Shown: one piece after another, positions 12,478 through 19,656 of the stretch
Position numbering within the stretch: the stretch's first letter is position 1
How the letters are laid out: every line of letters starts with the position of its first letter
Virus record (IMG/VR): IMGVR_UViG_3300040980_000029
Span: 1-20,300 of that record
Direction: 5' to 3' (one strand)
DNA length: 20,300 nt
Source of the DNA: a virus
The notes under the pieces: model-generated
What the model saw: only the letters and a program-made list of their open reading frames with translations
What the model was told of the DNA's origin: nothing
Database searches by the model: none
Program-made: the position numbers and the translations under genes

Positions 12478-13277
12478 GCGCCCTGTCACCCCGGCAAATG
12501 TTCCTGCTCGATCAGGCCTGCCGCCCGATCAACGAAGCCTTCGGATCGTTCGGGTGCTACCTCGTCGGAACGTCTGCCGTGCGAGGACCGTACCGGGATG
12601 TCGATGTCCGGTGCATCATGCGCGACAAACGCCACGACAAGCTCACGAAAGCCATCGGTGAGACCGGCATCGCATTCCTCGGCCTCGCCATCGGCCAATA
12701 CCTCGCCTCCCTCACCGGCCTGCCTATCGACTTCCAGATTCAACGACAGACCGAAGCCAACGCACTGCACGACGGCATCCGAAACCCACTCGGGCATCGC
12801 ACACTGGCGAACTACATGGGCGACGCGAACCGCAAGGACGTCGCCGCCCTGTCCGCCGAAACGCAGAAAGGTGAGCGCGTGAAGATCACCGCAATGATCC
12901 CTGACGAGCACGGGAACCTCGTAGATCGAAAAGTCGAGCTCAGCGCTGAAATGACGGCGCTCATCCGTGAAGGACAAATACCCCACGCATTCTCGATCGA
13001 CGACGGCGTGGGCAACATCCACAACAAGCCGTGGGTGACGACGATAAGCCGGGAGGAGATGGAACAACCCGCCCTATCCCTCAACACGGAACTCGACGAG
13101 AGTCTCCACCGCGAGGAGATGACTGACCCAGTACAGCCCGACCAGCCCATGCAGGACGCCTGGGGCCCGATGCCGACGACTGGGCCAACCGGCAACGCCC
13201 CGGCGTCGGACAGCACGCCAAAGATCCTGCCACCACCACCGAACGTCAACCCAGCGAACTTCCAGCCCGGACCATGA
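12474..13277 (+). CDS. Nucleotidyltransferase-like protein with C-terminal extension
   Basis: A 267-residue protein. Residues about 5-130 match a phage nucleotidyltransferase-like family that I recall: YLVGTSAVRGPYRDVDVRCIM provides a G-S/T loop and the metal-binding pair D42 and D44, and LPIDFQIQRQTEA supplies a third acidic residue, D87. All three catalytic-type carboxylates are present. The substrate is unknown; such folds transfer NMP or CCA-type nucleotides, or act in toxin systems. From residue 136 a different region starts (VKITAMIPDEHGNLV), ending in a Pro-rich low-complexity tail. Just before it, a copy of the upstream start module plus GTG (12879) suggests an internal start or a fused second gene. 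The start overlaps the upstream stop. Confidence 0.75.
   Translation: MSALSPRQMFLLDQACRPINEAFGSFGCYLVGTSAVRGPYRDVDVRCIMRDKRHDKLTKAIGETGIAFLGLAIGQYLASLTGLPIDFQIQRQTEANALHDGIRNPLGHRTLANYMGDANRKDVAALSAETQKGERVKITAMIPDEHGNLVDRKVELSAEMTALIREGQIPHAFSIDDGVGNIHNKPWVTTISREEMEQPALSLNTELDESLHREEMTDPVQPDQPMQDAWGPMPTTGPTGNAPASDSTPKILPPPPNVNPANFQPGP
12864..12875 (+). promoter_or_regulatory. Third copy of the ribosome-binding module, internal to a gene
   Basis: CAGAAAGGTGAG differs at one base from the two upstream copies and is followed 3 bp later by GTG at 12879 in the same frame as the enclosing gene. Confidence 0.5.
12879..13277 (+). CDS. Possible nested in-frame protein (132 aa) from internal GTG
   Basis: An in-frame GTG at 12879 follows a near-copy of the GAGAAAGGTGAG start module used by two neighbouring genes. 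Translation here would yield the C-terminal 132 residues of the nucleotidyltransferase-like protein as a separate product: a short folded part (KITAMIPDEHGNLVDRKVELSAEMTALIREGQ) and an acidic, Pro-rich tail. One reading is that two genes have fused by loss of a stop: deleting one base after GAGCGC would create an in-frame TGA. The other is a deliberate two-product gene. Not certain. Confidence 0.35.
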   Translation: MKITAMIPDEHGNLVDRKVELSAEMTALIREGQIPHAFSIDDGVGNIHNKPWVTTISREEMEQPALSLNTELDESLHREEMTDPVQPDQPMQDAWGPMPTTGPTGNAPASDSTPKILPPPPNVNPANFQPGP

Positions 13278-13474
13278 TGACCAGCGCAGACGAGATCGCC
13301 GATGAAGCCAGGCGCAAGGCCGGCTGGTCATTCGAGAACCGGAAGAGCTTCGCGGCCAGGATCCTCACACACCGCCGCCAAGTCCTCGCACTCAAGATGC
13401 TCCACCATCGACCAAAACTCCGCATGCACAAAAGCACCGATCCCCGCCAAGCGCCGAAGGAACAGACACCATGA
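13274..13474 (+). CDS. Small basic hypothetical protein (66 aa)
   Basis: The ATG at 13274 overlaps the preceding stop; a second ATG follows directly at 13277. The protein is very basic and helical (EIADEARRKAGWSFENRKSFAARILTHRRQVLALKMLHHRPKLRMHKS), consistent with nucleic-acid or ribosome contact, but it has no known motif. The A-rich composition of its 3' end resembles the next two genes. The stop overlaps the next ATG. Confidence 0.6.
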   Translation: MMTSADEIADEARRKAGWSFENRKSFAARILTHRRQVLALKMLHHRPKLRMHKSTDPRQAPKEQTP

Positions 13475-13881
13475 CCTACTCTCGCGTAACAGTGAGCGCC
13501 GCCAGCTCCCTCACCCTCAAAGACATCGGGAAGATCGTGACAGCACCACTCGGCAGCAACACAGTCGGCGGCCGCCTCATGAAGCTCGAAACCATCTCAC
13601 CCCGCTCCATCGACATCACCGTCGACCATTACCCCGACCCAGTCCGACTCGAAGCCCACGACAAGGTCGCCATCCTCGATCGAGAAGGAAAAGACCCCAT
13701 AAGACTCGAACGTGATCTCGCAGCCGCAAACGCAGAGATCACCCGACTTCGCGAAGCCGCCCGCCCTCCAACACCCGAAGAGTTGACCGCGATACTCCTC
13801 GCCGACACCGAAACCACCATCAGCCACATGCGCGAGCACCCATGGTTCCCCAATAGGACCGAAGAAGAAAGTCCAAGATGA
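13471..13881 (+). CDS. Hypothetical protein (136 aa), strand domain plus coiled coil
   Basis: The start overlaps the previous stop. Residues about 4-72 look like a beta-rich domain (TYSRVTVSAASSLTLKDIGKIVTAP, then LMKLETISPRSIDITVDHYPDPVRLEAHDKVAILD). Residues about 76-97 form a helix (IRLERDLAAANAEITRLREAA) closely similar to segments of the protein at 11587-12012. The C-terminus has PTPEELTAILLADTETTI and ends in charged residues. Unknown family. The region is poorer in G than the early and late genes. Confidence 0.65.
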   Translation: MTYSRVTVSAASSLTLKDIGKIVTAPLGSNTVGGRLMKLETISPRSIDITVDHYPDPVRLEAHDKVAILDREGKDPIRLERDLAAANAEITRLREAARPPTPEELTAILLADTETTISHMREHPWFPNRTEEESPR

Positions 13882-14612
13882 CCACTCACCCTTCCGTCCG
13901 CATATTGCTCGATCACCTGGATCAGCACCACGACGAAATAGAAACCCTCAACGACCACATCAAGGCGACGGCCGACGCAGTGCTGGACGCATGCCGAGCA
14001 GGCCACGTCGATACCGACACAATCCGCGAGATCTACTGGAGCTACCCCGACATCCACGTCCGCAAGATGCAACATGCACTGAAACTGCCCAGCGTCCAAG
14101 CCGTAATTGAGATCGCCGGACCAGGCGAATGGTCTCACCCATGTAGCGGCCGCTGCGGCGAAACTATCCACCGCAGCGAAACAAGCCGAACCTCAACGAA
14201 AAACAGACGAGACCTCTGCCCCAAATGTGCGGAGAAAACCAAGAACCGCTGGCTCGGCCAGCCCGACTACCTCGCCGCCGCCCGCGCCGAAGCAGCCGGC
14301 GCGGATCGCGGCAATGCCATGTACGACGCGGGAATCCGCTCATCAGTCGAGCAATTCGAGTACGAATTGCTCCGCAGTCGCACAATCCGCGACGCCCTAA
14401 TCGAATCCGGTGAACTAACCCTCGACCAGCCCATTACTGTCCAAGCCCGCGAACTCGACGACGACACACTACTCGACCACATAAGCTTCACCACGACCGA
14501 CCGCCTCAAGGACATTCAGCGGAAGGAAGCCGACGCCGCTGCGATAGCAGAAACCCAAGCACAGATCGACGCCTACGAAGCCCAGCAAGACAACAGCTGG
14601 GCCACACCATAA
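13878..14612 (+). CDS. Hypothetical protein (244 aa) with central four-cysteine zinc motif
   Basis: The start overlaps the preceding stop. N-terminal helices (about 5-70) precede a C-x3-C (C89, C93) and C-x2-C (C114, C117, LCPKC) pair, which forms a plausible zinc knuckle. The C-terminal half is helical and acidic with many Asp, Glu and Ala residues (about 130-240). It is the last gene of the accessory block and is followed by the longest gap in the window. No homology is recognised; a DNA-binding adaptor role is only a guess. Confidence 0.65.
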   Translation: MTTHPSVRILLDHLDQHHDEIETLNDHIKATADAVLDACRAGHVDTDTIREIYWSYPDIHVRKMQHALKLPSVQAVIEIAGPGEWSHPCSGRCGETIHRSETSRTSTKNRRDLCPKCAEKTKNRWLGQPDYLAAARAEAAGADRGNAMYDAGIRSSVEQFEYELLRSRTIRDALIESGELTLDQPITVQARELDDDTLLDHISFTTTDRLKDIQRKEADAAAIAETQAQIDAYEAQQDNSWATP

Positions 14613-14853
14613 CACCGGCAAACGACGCCCCAACCGACCAACCGCAACCACCTGACGAAGTCCCGCGCTCGCCGGATCCTGACGCCTCACATTCGAACCT
14701 GTGACGTGGATATCCCGACACGCCGAGGCCAATGAATACTTGGTGACGGAAATGCTCGCACTCTGTTCATGTTGACTGAGGTGTCGTGCACCCAGTGAAG
14801 GCCTCGCTTCCCCCGGCGGGGCCTTCGTCATTCCCGGAGTCGGAGGCCTCGAC
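14613..14853. other. 241-bp intergenic interval
   Basis: The longest gap in the window. It is less GC-rich than its neighbours and contains a small inverted repeat TCACA / TGTGA around TTCGAACC (14687-14704) and a rho-independent-type terminator near its right end. I see no open frame with a ribosome binding site, no tRNA and no confident promoter. Its position before the HNH-terminase genes makes it a natural place for a late promoter or packaging signals. Confidence 0.6.
14798..14825 (+). terminator. Rho-independent-type hairpin ending the accessory operon
   Basis: AAGGCCTCGC (14798-14807) pairs with GCGGGGCCTT (14816-14825) in ten base pairs including one T-G wobble, around the eight-base loop TTCCCCCG, followed by CGTCATT. 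The AAGGCC...GGCCTT stem with TTC-type loop is a common actinophage terminator form. It sits 28 bp upstream of the next gene, so read-through may be partial. Confidence 0.65.
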
Positions 14854-15141
14854 GTGACCGTGATCCTAGACCTCGTCCCAACCTACGGCGACATCGACCA
14901 GGCGATCCCCGTCGGCCTCGGCATCGAGGTCCTGTTCATGACCGACGGTCTCGTCCGCATCGCCCACGACTGCAAGCTCACCGGCGGCGCCGGCGCCGAA
15001 CAACTGCGCATCGCACCGACGCTCGCCACGCCCGGCCACATCGTGGCTGCCGGCCTGCCCGTCACCATCTCACCCTCGATCCTCTGCAGTGACTGCGGCC
15101 TCCATGGCTTCGTCATCGCGAGCGAGTGGGTACCTGCGTAA
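14854..15141 (+). CDS. Small zinc-containing hypothetical protein upstream of HNH gene
   Basis: A 95-residue protein with a GTG start and GGAGTCGGAGG at about 14836-14846. C40, C78, C81 and H84 (CSDCGLH) suggest one bound zinc. The first two thirds is beta-rich with GIEVLFMTDGLVRIAHDC and an LTGG-AGAEQLRIAP segment. I recall related short proteins near actinophage packaging genes, without a function. It follows the terminator, so it probably belongs to the late operon or has its own start. Confidence 0.65.
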   Translation: MTVILDLVPTYGDIDQAIPVGLGIEVLFMTDGLVRIAHDCKLTGGAGAEQLRIAPTLATPGHIVAAGLPVTISPSILCSDCGLHGFVIASEWVPA

Positions 15142-15217
15142 CCAAGACCTTCGCGCGTATCCATTCGGGTTGGCAGCGCGCGAGGCGACGACGGCGCCAG
15201 TGCCGGGTCGTCGTCTA

Positions 15218-15267
15218 CCGAGGGGCTCCCGACCGTCTGGCTGTGGACGCAAACGGGAGCCCCTCGG
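15218..15267. repeat. Perfect 14-bp inverted repeat upstream of the HNH gene
   Basis: CCGAGGGGCTCCCG (15218-15231) and CGGGAGCCCCTCGG (15254-15267) are exact reverse complements separated by 22 bp. The stem is strong, but the loop is long and no T-run follows, so a simple terminator is doubtful. A regulatory protein site, an RNA structure in the HNH leader or part of the packaging site are alternatives. Confidence 0.8.
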
Positions 15268-15296
15268 GATCCGACAACCGAACAGGTGGACAGCCC

Positions 15297-15656
15297 ATGC
15301 GCGAACCACTAGCCGCAGACGACCCCAAGCGGGGGCGTGGCGGTCGGGAGTGGCAGCAGCTGCGCGAGGAGATCCTCGTGCCCGGTGCGCTGTGCTGGCT
15401 GTGCGGTGAGGCGATCGACTTCAACGCACCACCGCGCAGTCCACGATCCGGCACTCTCGATCACGTGCGCCCGCTGTCAATGGGTGGCCACCCCACCGAC
15501 AGAGAGAACGTCCGAGCAGCATGCCACTCATGCAACAGCGGCCGAGGCAACAGAGACCCTGCCCCTCGACCCGTCATCGGTGTGCGTGTGCGTCAAATCG
15601 CGCCGGATTCCGAGTCGGTTTTTTCTCAGCCGGCTGTACGCACGACCCGCCCATGA
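15297..15656 (+). CDS. HNH endonuclease
   Basis: A 119-residue protein; the ATG at 15297 is preferred because AGGTGG lies 8 bp upstream, although the frame is open to 15126. CWLC (C33, C36) and CHSC (C76, C79) bind the structural zinc. D55-H56 (LDHVRPLSMGG), N71 and the C-terminal CN (N80) form the HNH motif. HNH proteins located just before terminase genes in HK97-type phages are needed together with the large terminase for cleavage at the packaging site, which is the likely role here. The C-terminal 25 residues after RGNRD are low-complexity and coincide with T-runs in the DNA. Confidence 0.9.
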   Translation: MREPLAADDPKRGRGGREWQQLREEILVPGALCWLCGEAIDFNAPPRSPRSGTLDHVRPLSMGGHPTDRENVRAACHSCNSGRGNRDPAPRPVIGVRVRQIAPDSESVFSQPAVRTTRP

Positions 15657-15700
15657 TCATTTTTTTCTCTCCCCAATATTCCCTCCGCGACTTCGGAGGG
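15619..15700. promoter_or_regulatory. Two T-runs and a hairpin between HNH and terminase small subunit
   Basis: A T6 followed by CTC (15619-15627) lies in the 3' end of the HNH gene and a T7 followed by CTCTC (15660-15671) in the 66-bp gap. A hairpin CCCTCCG (15681-15687) / CGGAGGG (15694-15700) follows with a six-base loop. These are striking in a GC-rich region. They may be part of a packaging (cos) site or may shape terminase translation. No function can be proven by eye. Confidence 0.4.
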
Positions 15701-15722
15701 CGGCGCGCTACGGAGGTGGCCG

Positions 15723-16235
15723 ATGGCAACCCTCGCCCACGGCACCCGAGGCGCCTACCGCGGCGGCTGCCGCTGCCTCAAATGCAAAGCCTGGAAGGCC
15801 GAAGACATCCGGAAGTACCGGGAACGCCGGGCCGCCGGCGGCGCCGCTCCGCGTGTTGCGGTGCAGGCCAAGACGCCGGCGAATGTAGGGCGGCCCACCA
15901 CCGCGGTTAAGGGCGCGCGGATCCCCGGCGAAATCGAACGGGAGCTGCGCACCGCGTTCAAAACGATCGCCGATGACGGCAACCCGTGGACGAAGCCGCT
16001 GCAGATGAGCGCGTTGAAGCTCGCGAGCAGCGCCGACGAAGCCACCCCCGAGGTCGCAGCACGCCTCATCCCGCAGCTGCTCGCCATGCTCGAGCGCCTC
16101 GGCCTCACCCCCCAGCCGCCATCCCGGCCGGGTTCAGGTGCGCGGACCGCCAACAACCAGCTCGACGGAGTACCCGACGATGACGACGCTGCATTTATTG
16201 CCGGCCTTAGAAGCGCCGACGGAGGCACGGCCTAG
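15723..16235 (+). CDS. terS: Terminase small subunit (probable)
   Basis: A 170-residue protein starting at ATG after CGGAGGTGG. Residues 6-21 carry the HG...CRCLKC motif (H6, C16, C18, C21) seen also in two early DNA-binding-type proteins. The remainder is helical and charged (PGEIERELRTAFKTIADDG, then TPEVAARLIPQLLAMLERLGLTP), as expected for an oligomeric DNA-recognising small subunit. It is placed directly before and overlapping a clear large terminase, which is the main support. TerS would recognise the packaging site and load TerL. Sequence alone is not decisive because TerS proteins are divergent. Confidence 0.7.
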   Translation: MATLAHGTRGAYRGGCRCLKCKAWKAEDIRKYRERRAAGGAAPRVAVQAKTPANVGRPTTAVKGARIPGEIERELRTAFKTIADDGNPWTKPLQMSALKLASSADEATPEVAARLIPQLLAMLERLGLTPQPPSRPGSGARTANNQLDGVPDDDDAAFIAGLRSADGGTA

Positions 16236-17634
16236 GTTCGCAACCCCCAGGAACTGGGACCGGGAGACCCTCGGCGCTGATGTCGCCGCGATCGCGACCC
16301 GGTATGGCAAGTCGTTCATGCCCTGGCAACGCGAAGTCGTCGACATCGCCTACGAGCTCGACCCCGTCACCGGCCGGCTGTACTACACCGAGATCGTCAT
16401 CCTCGTCCCGCGCCAGTCAGGGAAGACGACCCTGATCCTGCCGGTCGCCACTCATCGGGCGCTCGCCTGGTCGGAGAAGCAGGGGATCCTCTACACCGCG
16501 CAGTCTCGGAAGGCCGCGCGGAAGAAGTGGTCCGAGGAACACGTCGCCGTGATCCGGCAATCGCCGTTCATCCGCCAGGTCGTCGATATCCGCGAAGCCA
16601 ACGGTGACGAGGGAATCACCTGGCGGAACGGTTCCGTGTGGGGAATCGATGCCCCCACCGAGACCGGCGCCCACGGATCTACCCTGGGCCTCGGCATCGG
16701 GGACGAGTATTGGGCGCACCGCGACGCCCGCGTCGAGCAGGCGATGAGCCCGGCCATGATCACGGTCCGCGATTCGCAGAAGTGGTTCATCTCCACCGCC
16801 GGCAAACACTGGTCCCAGCCGTTGAAACGGAAGGTCGACGCCGGCCGCGCTCGCGTCTCCGCCGGCCTGCCGTCCAGGATCCTGTACCTCGAGTACTCGA
16901 TGCCCGACGAAGCCGACGTCTACGACGAACGGAACTGGTGGGAGAACATGCCCGCCCTCGGTCACACGATCGAGATCGAGAAGGTCCGCGCCGAAGCAGA
17001 GTCCCTCGACGAGGACGAGTTCCGGCGGGCCTACGGCAACCAGTGGCGCGAAGGCTACTTCGGCGACTGGCTCATCCCGCAGGATCCCTGGGGCGAACAG
17101 TTCGACGTGTCCTCCGAGATGGAACCCGGCACCCTCGTCTGGGTTCCCGACGTCGCCCCCGACATGGCCTCCTCCTCCCTCGGCGTCGCCGGCGTCCGCG
17201 CCGACGGTGACCTCCACATCCAGGTGATCGAGAACATGCCCGGCACCGCATGGCTGCCGTCCTTCACCGCGCAGCTGCAACGCCAGTTCGGCGGCGACGC
17301 GTGGGCGGACCTCACCGGTCCGATCAGCAGCATCGCCAGCCGCTTCGCCGAAGAAGGCGTGAACCTCCTGCCGGCCACCTCTTCCGACATGCTCTCCGCC
17401 CCGAACGCGCTCCTCGAGGGCATCACCGGCGGAACCACCTGGCACCTCAACCAGATCGAACTCAACCTCGCCCTGGCCGGTGCGTCGAAGTCCATCGTCG
17501 GCGACCGCTGGAAATGGACCCGCGGCAAGTCGATGTCCGACATCTCCGCCCTGGTCGCCGTGTCGATCGCACACCTCAAGGTCCTGGCATCCCTGCCGGA
17601 CCGCCACTACGACCCGCTCGCGGGCATTCAATAG
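16180..17634 (+). CDS. terL: Terminase large subunit
   Basis: A 484-residue protein; the ATG at 16180 has GGAG upstream and gives a 56-bp overlap with TerS (a GTG at 16138 is an alternative). Residues 76-83 (VPRQSGKT) are the Walker A loop and residues 169-176 (LGLGIGDE) the Walker B strand with catalytic D175-E176. The C-terminal nuclease half shows D328 (VAPDMASSS) and D454 (SMSDISALVAVSIAH), consistent with an RNase H-like metal site. The enzyme drives ATP-dependent DNA translocation into the prohead through the portal and cuts the concatemer, here with TerS and probably the HNH protein. Length and motifs are normal. Confidence 0.93.
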   Translation: MTTLHLLPALEAPTEARPRFATPRNWDRETLGADVAAIATRYGKSFMPWQREVVDIAYELDPVTGRLYYTEIVILVPRQSGKTTLILPVATHRALAWSEKQGILYTAQSRKAARKKWSEEHVAVIRQSPFIRQVVDIREANGDEGITWRNGSVWGIDAPTETGAHGSTLGLGIGDEYWAHRDARVEQAMSPAMITVRDSQKWFISTAGKHWSQPLKRKVDAGRARVSAGLPSRILYLEYSMPDEADVYDERNWWENMPALGHTIEIEKVRAEAESLDEDEFRRAYGNQWREGYFGDWLIPQDPWGEQFDVSSEMEPGTLVWVPDVAPDMASSSLGVAGVRADGDLHIQVIENMPGTAWLPSFTAQLQRQFGGDAWADLTGPISSIASRFAEEGVNLLPATSSDMLSAPNALLEGITGGTTWHLNQIELNLALAGASKSIVGDRWKWTRGKSMSDISALVAVSIAHLKVLASLPDRHYDPLAGIQ

Positions 17635-17642
17635 GAGGCCAC

Positions 17643-17804
17643 GTGGACGCTGTAACGACGCTCCTCGAGCTCATCGGCCTGCTGCTCCTGGTCGCCGCCA
17701 TCGTCCTCCTCGGCGTCACCTGCCTCATCGCCGGCCTTGCCTGCGGTGGGATCCTCGCCCTTCTCGTCGCCTGGGCGATCGGCCGCAAGGCGGTGAAGCC
17801 ATGA
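17643..17804 (+). CDS. Small membrane protein between terminase and portal
   Basis: A 53-residue protein starting at GTG after AGGAGG (17633-17638). It is almost entirely hydrophobic from residue 7 to 46 (LLELIGLLLLVAAIVLLGVTCLIAGLACGGILALLVAWAI), long enough for two membrane helices, and ends GRKAVKP. Its stop overlaps the portal start. Small membrane proteins are occasionally inserted in head operons without assigned function. A holin is possible in form, but no endolysin accompanies it. Confidence 0.75.
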   Translation: MDAVTTLLELIGLLLLVAAIVLLGVTCLIAGLACGGILALLVAWAIGRKAVKP

Positions 17805-19012
17805 GCTTCCTCTTCAACCGCCGCACCGAAACGCGCTCGCTCAGCTACTCCGACGTCTGGGGGAGAGGCACGAAGAACGCCGACCAGGTCGCCGGTGACT
17901 TCGTCCTCCGTGTCATCCCCGTCTACTCGGCAGTGTCCCTCATCGCGGATCTGCTCGCCACCCTGCCGCTGCAGCAGTACCGCGGTACCGGCTCGGCCCG
18001 GGAACGCGTCGACCTGTCCCCGTTCCTCAACGACCCCGACCTCGGCATGACGATCGTCGACTGGATCCACCAGCTGATGGCCTCCCTCCTCCTTCGGGGG
18101 AACGCCTACGGAATGGTGACCCGCGGCGCTGCGGACGCCGTCACGAACGTGCGCTGGCTGAACCCGGCCAGGGTATCGGTCCCGGAGTTCGGCGACTTCA
18201 AGGTCGACTCTCTCAACTTCCCCGACCATGCGGTCTACCACCTCGCCGGCGGCTTCCCAGTGCTCGATATCGCCCACGGCGGCCCGATCCTCCACATCCG
18301 ATCCTTCCGCCAGCCGGCGAAGTGGAAGGGCGTGTCCCCGATCGCGATGTTCCAGCAGCAGTTCGAGATGTGGAACCTCGCCTCCGAATATGGCCGGGAG
18401 TGGTTCGAAGAATCCGGGGTCCCCACGGGGATCCTCAAGAACGCTAACTCCACCCTGGACCGAGCACAGACCATCGTCGCGAAGGAGTCCTTCCAGGCAG
18501 CGCTTCGCGAACCCGGCCCCGTCGCGCTCGACAAGAACTGGGACTGGCAGCAGGTCTCCCTCAACCCCGACGAGGCCCAGTTCCTCAACACCATCAAAGC
18601 CACGTCGACGCAGATCGCCGCGATCTACCGCGTCGACCCCGACGACATCGGCGGCGAGTCGAACAGCACCAGGAAGTACTCCAACCGTGAGCAGGACCAG
18701 GTCCGTTTCAACGTCCGGACGCTCCTGCCGTGGACGGTCCGCATCGAGGCCGCCCTCAAGCCGCTCCTGCCACCGGGGAACTACCTCAAGTTCAACCTCG
18801 ACGCCCTCGCCCGCCCCGACCTGGTCGCCCGCGTGACCGCGAACCAGACCCAGCTCGAGTCTGGCCAGCTCACCCTCGCCGAAGTCCGCGCCGACGAAGA
18901 CCGGCCGCAGCTGTCCGAGGCCGAAGTCGAGTTCTGGCAGAAGAACTACTCGATCACGAAACGGGAAACCGTCACCGGCAACAACCCCGCTGTTCTCACG
19001 AAAGGTCCGTAA
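17801..19012 (+). CDS. HK97-type portal protein
   Basis: A 403-residue protein; the ATG overlaps the preceding stop. It shows the pattern of the HK97 portal family (PF04860): a VYSAVSLIADLLATLPLQQY segment near residues 46-65, LLLRGNAYGMV with aromatic residues, a central HIRSFRQPAKWKGVSPI segment, and DDIGGESNSTRKYSN followed by a helix-rich wing and clip. The portal forms the dodecameric ring at one vertex, through which TerL pumps DNA and to which the tail attaches. Length is typical (about 380-420). The stop TAA overlaps the protease ATG. Confidence 0.93.
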   Translation: MSFLFNRRTETRSLSYSDVWGRGTKNADQVAGDFVLRVIPVYSAVSLIADLLATLPLQQYRGTGSARERVDLSPFLNDPDLGMTIVDWIHQLMASLLLRGNAYGMVTRGAADAVTNVRWLNPARVSVPEFGDFKVDSLNFPDHAVYHLAGGFPVLDIAHGGPILHIRSFRQPAKWKGVSPIAMFQQQFEMWNLASEYGREWFEESGVPTGILKNANSTLDRAQTIVAKESFQAALREPGPVALDKNWDWQQVSLNPDEAQFLNTIKATSTQIAAIYRVDPDDIGGESNSTRKYSNREQDQVRFNVRTLLPWTVRIEAALKPLLPPGNYLKFNLDALARPDLVARVTANQTQLESGQLTLAEVRADEDRPQLSEAEVEFWQKNYSITKRETVTGNNPAVLTKGP

Positions 19013-19629
19013 TGACTGAAATCGAAAGGCGCGCCGTCGAGCAGCCCGTTGAACTCCGCGCAGCCCCCGACGGGTCCACCAGCCCGGGGATCCTCACCGG
19101 CTACGCGTGCGTGTTCAACCAGCTCAGCCGTGACCTCGGCGGCTGGTTCGAGCAGATCGACCCCGGCTGCTTCGACCTGGCCACCAACGGCCGCACCCTC
19201 GCCCGGCTGAACCACGACTCCAACGGCCTCCTCGGCACCACCGACGCGAACACCCTTCGCCTCTCCGCGGACGACATCGGGGTGCTGTACGAGATCGACC
19301 TGCCCAACACCAGCACCGGGCAGGACTGCGCCGAGCTCGCCCGCCGCCGGGACCTCGCATTCTCCTCGTTCGCCTTCCGGCCACTGCCGGACGGATCCGA
19401 GTGGATGTACGGCCCGAACGACGAACTCGTCCGCACCGTCACCCATGCGGTCCTCGTCGACGTCGCCCCCGTCGCGGACCCCGCCTACTGGGGATCCACC
19501 GCCGAACTCGTCCGCAGCTTCGACCTCGCCGCCATCAAGGCGTCCCTCAGCCCCGAGCGGGAGGTGAGGGGGATGCCAGCGCATCTGCTTCACCGCAAAA
19601 CGCTCGAGAACGCGCAACCGCGCATCTAA
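19012..19629 (+). CDS. HK97-type prohead protease
   Basis: A 205-residue protein starting at the ATG that overlaps the portal stop. The family pattern (S78/U35) is visible: an early GYACVFNQLS segment, an HD-containing strand (RLNHDSNGLLGTT, H68), a serine-containing segment (DLAFSSFAF, S118 or S119) in the place of the catalytic Ser and a VAPVADPAYW end. The protease cleaves the delta domain from the capsid protein during prohead maturation. Its length is normal for the family. A fusion with scaffold is not present; the delta domain is instead at the N-terminus of the capsid protein. Confidence 0.9.
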   Translation: MTEIERRAVEQPVELRAAPDGSTSPGILTGYACVFNQLSRDLGGWFEQIDPGCFDLATNGRTLARLNHDSNGLLGTTDANTLRLSADDIGVLYEIDLPNTSTGQDCAELARRRDLAFSSFAFRPLPDGSEWMYGPNDELVRTVTHAVLVDVAPVADPAYWGSTAELVRSFDLAAIKASLSPEREVRGMPAHLLHRKTLENAQPRI

Positions 19630-19656
19630 CGCACCACCAAAAACAAGGAGATACAG

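Noticed and set aside
14683-14710. tRNA-like T-loop (GTTCGAAT) on the minus strand
   Set aside because: The flanking five bases do not pair as a T-stem and no acceptor or anticodon arm can be drawn; at most a small inverted repeat.
14741-14780. Possible promoter (TTGGTG or TTGACT as a -35)
   Set aside because: No convincing -10 hexamer lies at 16-18 bp from either, so it is not called.
15126-15296. Upstream extension of the HNH protein
   Set aside because: The frame is open, but it passes through the perfect inverted repeat and gives an Arg-rich sequence without homology; a ribosome binding site supports the ATG at 15297.
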